Shown piece after piece: positions 8,501 through 13,849 of a stretch of DNA of 20,457 nucleotides. A program made the translations under genes and the position numbers. This stretch comes from an uncultured Collinsella sp. (GTDB lineage Bacteria; Actinomycetota; Coriobacteriia; Coriobacteriales; Coriobacteriaceae), in NCBI GenBank assembly GCA_902493125.1, contig CABUOF010000039.1, positions 1-20,457 on the forward strand, read 5' to 3'. The notes below the pieces were generated by a model that was given only the letters and a program-made list of their open reading frames with translations, did not search any database and had not been told where the DNA came from. Position 1 is the first letter of the stretch. Each line of letters opens with the position of its first letter.

Positions 8501-8842
8501 GGACGGAACCTCGGCGTAGTCGTAGGTTACGCCCTCGCCGCCGGTGCGGCCTTGCGGCGCGCCCAGGCGGACCTCGGGCTGACCTTCGATATTGCATATA
8601 AAGCTGTACCACACAAGGCAGGGTTCGGTGCACTCAAGCTCTACGGTAAATATACCGTCGCCCTCGTGCGTCATGGGATACAGAGACTCACCGATTTCAT
8701 CGACCCAGGTACGCAGGGTAAGCGCTGCCTGGTTGGGGTCGGCATCCTCCAAAATCACCGAGAGCGAAACGGAAGTTCCAGTGGTCACAGCGCCAAACGG
8801 AATGCGAAACTGCGGCAGACGGCTGTTGTGTATCAATCTCAT
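5546..8842 (-). CDS. Fused GH13 alpha-glycosidase and GH77 4-alpha-glucanotransferase
   Basis: A 1098-residue two-enzyme fusion. Residues about 1-120 look like the beta-sandwich domain of neopullulanase-type enzymes. A GH13 barrel follows (YQIFPDRYARD; region I DGVFNH; region II GWRLDVADE with the nucleophile Asp about 351; region III LLGEVWED with Glu about 380; region IV SSHDRPR with Asp about 455). From about residue 650 comes a compact MalQ-like GH77 module (DIPMYVSDDSADAW; RLDHFLGFHSYF with Asp about 908; AEDLGYLTPGVR with Glu about 954; STHDTSTLAGW). Every catalytic residue appears present in both halves. The first half should cleave alpha-glucans or maltooligosaccharides and the second should shuffle glucan chains, so the pair can process the short chains left by GlgP. 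The gene follows glgA by 218 nt and has its own upstream region with a TTGGTAAAACG site. The ribosome-binding site at this start is weak. There is no signal peptide, so the enzyme is cytoplasmic. Confidence 0.9.
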   Translation of the reverse strand: MRLIHNSRLPQFRIPFGAVTTGTSVSLSVILEDADPNQAALTLRTWVDEIGESLYPMTHEGDGIFTVELECTEPCLVWYSFICNIEGQPEVRLGAPQGRTGGEGVTYDYAEVPSFQITVYKHRENRPTWYERGMVYQIFPDRYARDENWRERTLAEVEKPRNGIQRRMVEDWNEPPEYERAEDGSIKTWDFYGGSLKGIQNDLPRIAELGFTAIYLNPIFEAASNHRYDTADYTKIDPILGTEQDFTELCQAAEKLGISIILDGVFNHTGDDSIYFNRYGNYPGVGAWQSEDSPWRDAFTFHEDGSYDCWWGVGNMPAINEKSELVRERLLGKDGVIRKWLRAGAHGWRLDVADELSDDFLAEIKKAVLAEKPDALLLGEVWEDASNKISYGHLRRYLQGSELDSAMDYPFRDMVIGFLMGYKNAYQAAEDIETLRENYPREALACALNLLSSHDRPRIISVLGGGPDESQLPESERSKWRLDDNSMGLAKSRFWLATLMQMTFPGVPSIYYGDEYGLEGLTDPGNRRTLPTKDQLHDFDTLAIVKNASAVRRALPFMVDGEIKALALNDEVLAYTRTGKDGEAATVIINRSLRNSHCVTIPALGECASDVISGHECEIHNGTVTLDLYPLGSSIIYHHSEKRLQEPLDHGAGVVCHITSVPTDDGKPGTIGAPTRRFIDHLAAMGMRYWQVLPVNPTDFFRSPYAGPSAFAGNIDLLPESHEELAADFETWKARGGEDADPLYTAFKHRNADWLEKYCVYMAVKKYFEGESRHNWPADVARYNEHLIDDKRFHNEAELQAYMQYRFDLAWCELMNYAHKKGIEVIGDIPMYVSDDSADAWSEPDNFWLSDTGKAIEISGAPPDNFAPEGQVWGNPTFRWDHMKQNGYSWWMDRLRRAFSLYDRVRLDHFLGFHSYFSIPAGKACADGRWLAGPGKDLFQTAYDELGPLNFIAEDLGYLTPGVRAMASTCGFPGMDVLEFSDYDVRCGVHPTPGKILYTSTHDTSTLAGWCTRSFAGGDEPSGVEVAAKLMSDALASDAPLVMMPLQDVLGLGDDARMNVPGVATGNWTWQADEADIAAAENKTAQLLRNNHRFWGEA

Positions 8843-8903
8843 AATACGGTCCAGTTCAATAGAATCACGGCCTGCGGGCCATGGGCTTTACGCACAGGAT
8901 AAA

Positions 8904-8909
8904 AGTATA
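8904..8909 (-). promoter_or_regulatory. Possible -10 box for the GH13-GH77 gene
   Basis: On the minus strand the sequence reads TATACT, 61 nt before the ATG at 8842. No good -35 box is found at 17 nt (TTATAC), which would suit an activator-dependent promoter. The operator-like sites at 8941-8950 and 8975-8985 lie upstream. Confidence 0.3.
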
Positions 8910-8940
8910 TCTGTTGTACACAGGCTGTATAAACAACATC

Positions 8941-8985
8941 CGTTTACCATCGGCGAACGGTTGTCCTAGAAAATCGTTTTACCAA
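8941..8985 (-). promoter_or_regulatory. Operator-like sites upstream of the GH13-GH77 gene
   Basis: On the minus strand TTGGTAAAACG occupies 8985-8975 and a shorter variant ATGGTAAACG occupies 8950-8941. The 11-bp word is identical to one upstream of glgB (18906-18916), and its TGGTAAAAC core also occurs in the two arms of the inverted repeat there. A shared transcription factor for the glycogen and maltodextrin genes is inferred, perhaps of the LacI family, which often binds such A/T-flanked palindromes. Confidence 0.45.
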
Positions 8986-8997
8986 CTACCTACAGAG

Positions 8998-9024
8998 AAG
9001 GGGCGCCCGGTTGGAGCGCCCCTT
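8998..9024 (-). terminator. Intrinsic terminator after glgA
   Basis: AAGGGGCGC (8998-9006) and GCGCCCCTT (9016-9024) form a perfect 9-bp stem with a 9-nt loop, 37 nt past the glgA stop. On the minus strand it is followed by a modest pyrimidine-rich tail (TTCTCT, including the last stem bases). It probably ends the glgBPCDA transcript. Confidence 0.65.
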
Positions 9025-9060
9025 GCATAGGGTTTGATTAGGTTTTGGATCGTCTGTGGG

Positions 9061-11373
9061 CTAGCGGCGCTTGCGGGTGGCCGTTGCCTTGCGGACGGAC
9101 GTCTTCTTAGTTGGAGCCTTTTCCTCGGTCGCGGCGGCGGGGGAGACCGAGGTCTCCTTGACGGGTTCTGGCTTTACCCCTGCCTTCGGGGCAGCCTTGG
9201 TCTCGGCCTTGACCTCAGCGGCCTTCGGCGCCGGCTTGGCCTTTACCTCGGCCTTGGGCTCCTCTTTGGCAGTAGCGGGCTTAGTTTCTGCCTTGGGAGT
9301 TGTGGCCTTTGCCGTGGTCTTCTTGGCCGTCGTCGTGCGCTTTCGCGTGGTGGTCTTGGCGGCGGGCTTGGCCTCGACGGTTGCCTCCGCTTTGGACTCG
9401 GCGGGCGTCTCCTCGACTTTGGCGGCTGGCTTTGCGGCTGCCTTGGTCGTGGCGGCCTTGGTCTTGGTCGACTTTGTGACCGTAGCCTTCTTGGCAGCCG
9501 TGGTCTTGGTCGTGGTCGTCTTCTTGGCAGCGGTCTTTGCCGGAGCCTTGGCGGCTGGCTTGGCCTCAGCGACCTCGGTCTTTACCTCGGGAGCAGCCTC
9601 GGCTTCTGCGGCCTTCTTGGCAGCGGCGGTCGTGCGCTTGCGCGTGGTCGTTGCCTTGGCAGCCGCTGTTTTGGTCGCGGCAGCCTTGGTCGTCGTAACC
9701 TTCTTAGCGGTCATCTTTCGAGTCGTGGTCTTCTTGGATGCGGGCTTTTCAACGGGCTTGACCTCGGCCTCTGCCTTAGGAACAACCTCGACCTTCACCT
9801 CAGTCTCGGCCTTTGCGGGCTCAGCCTTAACCGGCTTCTCCTCGGCCTTGGGCTCCTCAGCGGCCGCCGGCCCAGCAACAGCTTCAGGCTCGTCGACAAC
9901 CGCCGCCGACCTCTCAATCTCCGGATGCATAAAGAAGTACAGGTCCAGATACTTGTCGGCCGAGCGCGTCCAGCTAAAGTCCTGGCTCATGGCCTGCGTG
10001 ACCAGCTGGTTCCATGCCTCACGGTTATCCCAGAACAGGCGTGCAGCGCGGAACACGGCATCGCCCATCTCGTCGCCGTTAAAGTTGCTAAACGAGAAGC
10101 CCGTGCCCTCGCCGGTAAACTCGTTGTACGGCTGCACGGTGTCCTTCAGACCACCGGTTTCGCGAACAATCGGCAGGGTGCCGTAGCGCATGGCGATGAT
10201 CTGCGACAGGCCGCAGGGCTCAAACTTCGACGGCATCAGGAACATGTCGGCGGCAGCATACATGCGCTGCGACAGCGCCGGATCGAACTCGATGCGTGCG
10301 GCCATGGTGCCGGGGTACTTGTCCTGGAAGTAGCGCAGGCCGTCCTCGTAGTCGCGGTCGCCGGTGCCCAGCACCGCCACCTGCACGCCGCCGGACAGGA
10401 TGCGGTCGAGCGCGTACATGACCAGATCCATGCCCTTCTGGCGCGTCAGGCGCGTGACCATCACCATGAGCGGACGGTCGTCGCGAACCTCGAGGCCCAG
10501 TTCCTCCTGCAGCTTGGCCTTGCACACGGCCTTGCCGGAACGGTCCTCCACGGTGTAGTTGGCGGCAATTCGCTTGTCTGTTGCCGGGTCAAAGCCCGCA
10601 ACGTCAATGCCGTTCAAAATGCCCTGCAGCGCGTAGGAACGCTCGCGCAGTACGCCGTCCAGGCCCTCGCCAAACTCGGGCGTCTGGATCTCGTTGGCAT
10701 AGGTGGGGCTCACCGTGGTGATGGCGTCGGCATAGCGCAGGGCGCCCAGCATGTAGTTGATGCTGCAGGCGTCGCAACGCAGCTGCGAGGCGGCCGCCGG
10801 AATGTGCGCCACACCAAGGATGTCCTCCATCACGGTGTCGCTAAACTGGCCCTGGAACGCCACGTTGTGGATCGAGAACACGGTCTTGACGCGGTCATAC
10901 AGCGGCAGGCCCTGGTAGAACTCGCGCAAAAACACGGGCGCCAGCGCCGTCTGCCAGTCGTTGCAGTGCAGGATGTCGCACTCAAAGCCGGCGGGCAGGT
11001 GCTGCAGGCTCTCGGTGATGGCCTTGGAGAAGCGCTCGCCGTCGTCAAAGAAGCCGTACGGATAGTCGCGCGCGAAGTAGCGCTCGTTGTCGATGAACAT
11101 ATAGGTGACACCGTCGTGCTCGAGCTTCTCGAGTCCGCAGTACTCATTGCGCCAGCCCAGGCTCACGTAAAAGTCGGAGAAGTGCTCCATCTGCGACTTG
11201 TACTCGTCCTTGATGGTGGCGTACTTGGGCACCATCACGATTACTTCGGCGCCGGCGCGCACAAGCGCCGCAGGCAGCGAGCCCGCCACGTCGCCCAGGC
11301 CACCGGTCTTCACAAACGGTGCGCACTCGGCCGAGGCAAACACGATCTGCATCTTTTTGCTGGAATCAGCCAT
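9061..11373 (-). CDS. glgA: Glycogen synthase GlgA with a long histone H1-like C-terminal tail
   Basis: GlgA (GT5) adds glucose from ADP-glucose to growing alpha-1,4-glucan. Start ATG 11373 (MADSSKKMQIVFASAECAPF) has AGGGAGA just upstream; an earlier in-frame ATG at 11415 has no such support. The catalytic part covers about residues 1-481, with KTGGLGDVAGSLP near the N terminus (ADP-glucose binding), TRLTRQKGMDL, and PSKFEPCGLSQI with RETGGLKDTV in the second Rossmann domain. This matches an ordinary GlgA of about 480 residues. The protein then continues for about 290 residues: an acidic and proline-containing linker (about 488-545) and a tail (546-770) built almost only from Ala, Lys, Thr, Glu, Pro, Val, Arg and Ser, with units such as KKTTTRK and TTTRKRTT and the end RKATATRKRR. 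The tail resembles histone H1 or the basic tails of actinobacterial HU and is not part of the GT5 fold. The gene lies 89 nt after glgD. Confidence 0.95.
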   Translation of the reverse strand: MADSSKKMQIVFASAECAPFVKTGGLGDVAGSLPAALVRAGAEVIVMVPKYATIKDEYKSQMEHFSDFYVSLGWRNEYCGLEKLEHDGVTYMFIDNERYFARDYPYGFFDDGERFSKAITESLQHLPAGFECDILHCNDWQTALAPVFLREFYQGLPLYDRVKTVFSIHNVAFQGQFSDTVMEDILGVAHIPAAASQLRCDACSINYMLGALRYADAITTVSPTYANEIQTPEFGEGLDGVLRERSYALQGILNGIDVAGFDPATDKRIAANYTVEDRSGKAVCKAKLQEELGLEVRDDRPLMVMVTRLTRQKGMDLVMYALDRILSGGVQVAVLGTGDRDYEDGLRYFQDKYPGTMAARIEFDPALSQRMYAAADMFLMPSKFEPCGLSQIIAMRYGTLPIVRETGGLKDTVQPYNEFTGEGTGFSFSNFNGDEMGDAVFRAARLFWDNREAWNQLVTQAMSQDFSWTRSADKYLDLYFFMHPEIERSAAVVDEPEAVAGPAAAEEPKAEEKPVKAEPAKAETEVKVEVVPKAEAEVKPVEKPASKKTTTRKMTAKKVTTTKAAATKTAAAKATTTRKRTTAAAKKAAEAEAAPEVKTEVAEAKPAAKAPAKTAAKKTTTTKTTAAKKATVTKSTKTKAATTKAAAKPAAKVEETPAESKAEATVEAKPAAKTTTRKRTTTAKKTTAKATTPKAETKPATAKEEPKAEVKAKPAPKAAEVKAETKAAPKAGVKPEPVKETSVSPAAATEEKAPTKKTSVRKATATRKRR

Positions 11374-11395
11374 ATTGTCTCCCTGTTGCAATTCG

Positions 11396-11431
11396 AGAAT
11401 AGCCGCCTGGCGCAAACCGGGCGGCTATTCT
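11396..11431 (-). other. 12-bp perfect stem-loop in the glgD-glgA junction
   Basis: AGAATAGCCGCC (11396-11407) and GGCGGCTATTCT (11420-11431) are perfectly complementary with a 12-nt loop. The structure ends 22 nt before the glgA start, just upstream of its ribosome-binding site. There is no T tract on the minus strand. It could tune glgA expression by partial termination, RNA processing or mRNA protection. Confidence 0.6.
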
Positions 11432-11462
11432 ACGTGTTACGAGCGATGTTGCGGTGCCAAAG

Positions 11463-12590
11463 CTAGCTCGCGTTGGTGATATCAGAAGTTAACGGGGCCT
11501 TTCCCAGCACCAGGATGTTCTCGGGCGTGCCGCGAAGCTCGGTGTTGGTGGGAACCACGTTGTTCTTGTCCAGGATTGCATTCTCAACGCGGGCGCCGCT
11601 CTTGATGACGCAGCTCTGGTTGATGATCGAATTGGTCACCGAGGCGCCTTCCTCAACCACAACGCCGCGCGACAGGATCGAGTTGCGCACGGTGCCCTTG
11701 ATGATGCAGCCGGCCGAGATGATCGAGTTGCAGGCGTGGCTGCCGGTCGCATAGCGCGAAGGCGGCACGTCGTGAGCCTTGGTCAGAATCGGGCGCTCGG
11801 GGTCAAAGAGCTGGTCGGCCACGGTCTGGTCGAGCAGGTCCATGCTGCGACGATACAGCGACTTCTCGCTAAACACGCCCACGACCTCGCCCTTGTACTC
11901 GTAGCTGCACACGTCGATGTTGCCAAAGTCGCCCTGTAGTGCCTCGAGCAGGTCCAGATAGTCGGCGGCCTGGTAGTGGTCGATGATCTCGAGCAGCGTC
12001 TCGCGGTTGACGATGCAGCAGTCCATAGACGCGTTGTCGCCATACACGACGCCGGCGCTGACGCCCGTCAGACGGCCGTTCTCGTTGATCTGCAGCTTGG
12101 TCTCGTCATCTACGTTGCGCGTGGCCTTGCAGTACACCACGGTCATCTGGGCACCGGAGTTCTCGTGCGCCTCGATGATGGTGTTGAGGTCCATATTAAA
12201 GATGATGTTGGTGCCCATCATCACAACATAGGGCTTGTCCGAGCGCTGGAACAGCGTCTTGTTGGAGATGATGTCGCGCAGCAGGAAGCGCATGCCGCCC
12301 TTGGTGGTGCCATACGCGTTGCCGGGCACCATGAACAGGCCGCCCTTCTTGCGGTCCAGGCCCCAGTCCTTGCCCGAGCCCACGTGGTCGATCAGGGAAC
12401 GGTAGTTGCCCGGCATGACGACACCGACGGTCTTGATGCCGGCATTCATCATGTTAGACAGCGGGAAGTCGATCAGGCGGTAGCGACCCAAAAACGGAAC
12501 GGACGCGATGGGACGGTCCTTGAGCAGCACGCTGCCGTAGGTCGAAGAGTAGTTAGCGGTGATATAACCGATGGCCTTGCGATTGATCAT
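11463..12590 (-). CDS. glgD: GlgD, regulatory-type subunit of glucose-1-phosphate adenylyltransferase
   Basis: The 375-residue protein is a paralogue of GlgC: nucleotidyltransferase fold (GRYRLIDFPLSNMMNAGIKTVGV, VGSGKDWGLDRKKGG) followed by left-handed beta-helix repeats (AGCIIKGTVRNSILSRGVVV). The N-terminal nucleotide-binding glycine loop of GlgC is replaced by ITANYSSTYGSVLLKDRP, so it has probably lost catalysis and serves as the partner subunit, as known for GlgC-GlgD pairs of Bacillus and other Firmicutes. ATG 12590 (MINRKAIGYI) is chosen: AAGGGGGA lies about 8 nt upstream and the gap to the glgC stop is only 4 nt. An in-frame ATG at 12629 would overlap glgC. It is surely co-transcribed with glgC. 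Confidence 0.9.
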   Translation of the reverse strand: MINRKAIGYITANYSSTYGSVLLKDRPIASVPFLGRYRLIDFPLSNMMNAGIKTVGVVMPGNYRSLIDHVGSGKDWGLDRKKGGLFMVPGNAYGTTKGGMRFLLRDIISNKTLFQRSDKPYVVMMGTNIIFNMDLNTIIEAHENSGAQMTVVYCKATRNVDDETKLQINENGRLTGVSAGVVYGDNASMDCCIVNRETLLEIIDHYQAADYLDLLEALQGDFGNIDVCSYEYKGEVVGVFSEKSLYRRSMDLLDQTVADQLFDPERPILTKAHDVPPSRYATGSHACNSIISAGCIIKGTVRNSILSRGVVVEEGASVTNSIINQSCVIKSGARVENAILDKNNVVPTNTELRGTPENILVLGKAPLTSDITNAS

Positions 12591-12594
12591 CGGA

Positions 12595-13743
12595 TCATTC
12601 CCCCTTCCCGATAACGACGTCATTTCCAACGACGGCCGTATCCTTGGTGGTATCGACAGAGCCGAGCTTCACGCCCTCTTCGACCGTGGAGTTCTCGCCC
12701 AAAATAGCGCGGCAGATGTGCGCACCGCTCTTAACGTGCGCACCCGGCAGTAGCACGGAGTCCTCGACCACGGCGCGCTCCTCGATGATGACATCGGTCG
12801 AAAGAATCGAGTGGCGAGCAGTGCCGTAGATCTTGCAGCCGTTGGAGACCAGGCAGTCGTCCAGGCGACCATCCGGACCAATGTAGTGCGGCGGACGCGT
12901 GGTGATGTTGGACATGATGGGGAAGTGCTTGTCGAACAGGTCGAACTCGGGGTTGTTGCCCAGCAGGTCCATCGAGGTCTCATGGAAGCTGGCAATGGTG
13001 CCGACATCCTTCCAAAAGCCGTGGAACTCGTAGCTGTACAGGCGCTTGCCCTCGCCGAGCAGCTTGGGGATGATGTCCTTGCCAAAGTCGTGGCTCGAGC
13101 GCTGATCCAGAGCGTCCTCCTCGAGCGCCTCGATCAGCACATCGGCCGAGAAGATGTAGATGCCCATGGATGCGAGGTTCGAATCGGGCTTATCGGGCTT
13201 CTCGGTGAACTTGGTGATGCGACCGTCCTCGGGGTCGGTGGTCAGGATGCCAAAGCGGCTGGCCTCCTCCCACGGCACGGGCATAACGCTCACCGTGAGG
13301 TCGGCGTTGTTCTCAATGTGCGTCTTGAGCATCTTGCGGTAGTCCATGCGATACAGGTGATCGCCCGAAAGAATCAGGACGTACTTGGGGTCGTTGGCCT
13401 TGATGTAGTCCAGGTTCTGCGTAATGGCGTCGGCCGTGCCCGCATACCAGGCGCCGCCGGTCTGCGTCTCGTACGGCGGCAGGATCGACACACCGCCGTC
13501 GCGGCTGTCCAGATCCCACGCCTCGCCGGAGCCCACATAGGCATGCAGCAGGTAGGGGCGGTACTGCGTCAGAACGCCCACCGTGTCGATGCCCGAGTTG
13601 GAGCAGTTGGAGAGCGAGAAGTCGATAATGCGGAACTTACCACCAAAGCTAACCGCCGGCTTAGCGATCTTTTGGGTGAGTGCCCCCAATCGGCTGCCCT
13701 GTCCTCCTGCGAGGAGCATCGCGATGCATTCTTTCTTACTCAT
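12595..13743 (-). CDS. glgC: Glucose-1-phosphate adenylyltransferase (ADP-glucose pyrophosphorylase) GlgC
   Basis: GlgC makes ADP-glucose and pyrophosphate from ATP and glucose-1-phosphate, the committed step of bacterial glycogen synthesis. The N terminus has LLAGGQGSRLGALTQKIAKP, the intact glycine-rich nucleotide loop. GGKFRIIDFSLSNCSNSGID, YAGTADAITQN, LSGDHLYRMDY and FTEKPDKP follow, and C-terminal beta-helix repeats (NGCKIYGTARHSILSTDVII) complete 382 residues, a normal length. AAGGAG sits about 6 nt before the ATG. It is the catalytic partner of the adjacent GlgD. It is separated from glgP by 106 nt that hold a hairpin. Confidence 0.97.
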   Translation of the reverse strand: MSKKECIAMLLAGGQGSRLGALTQKIAKPAVSFGGKFRIIDFSLSNCSNSGIDTVGVLTQYRPYLLHAYVGSGEAWDLDSRDGGVSILPPYETQTGGAWYAGTADAITQNLDYIKANDPKYVLILSGDHLYRMDYRKMLKTHIENNADLTVSVMPVPWEEASRFGILTTDPEDGRITKFTEKPDKPDSNLASMGIYIFSADVLIEALEEDALDQRSSHDFGKDIIPKLLGEGKRLYSYEFHGFWKDVGTIASFHETSMDLLGNNPEFDLFDKHFPIMSNITTRPPHYIGPDGRLDDCLVSNGCKIYGTARHSILSTDVIIEERAVVEDSVLLPGAHVKSGAHICRAILGENSTVEEGVKLGSVDTTKDTAVVGNDVVIGKGE

Positions 13744-13782
13744 CGATTTCTCCTTCTGTCATCGATGTTTCTAACCCATTAG

Positions 13783-13813
13783 CGGTGGGCACGGCGCCTG
13801 GTCGCGCCCACCG
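13783..13813 (-). other. Stem-loop in the glgP-glgC junction
   Basis: CGGTGGGC (13783-13790) and GCCCACCG (13806-13813) form a perfect 8-bp stem with a 15-nt loop, between the glgP stop (13850) and the glgC start (13743). No T tract follows on the minus strand, so an attenuator or mRNA-stability element is more likely than a full terminator. Confidence 0.5.
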
Positions 13814-13849
13814 AATAATGCCGTGCTGGCATAAGGGAGCTCGCGGCCT

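Noticed and set aside
9061..9738. Idea that the GlgA tail is a frameshift artefact or a separate DNA-binding protein gene
   Set aside because: The frame is continuous from the catalytic part through the acidic linker. There is no internal start with a ribosome-binding site that I can see, and the other frames give no better protein. A similar tail on GlgB argues for a real feature.
9034..11466. Long plus-strand open frame (810 codons) opposite glgA, and another at 9071-10186
   Set aside because: They are antisense shadows of glgA. Their Gly/Leu/Arg-rich or Ala/Val/Ser-rich products come from the complement of the A/K/T repeats, and there is no recognisable domain, while the minus strand encodes a clear GlgA.
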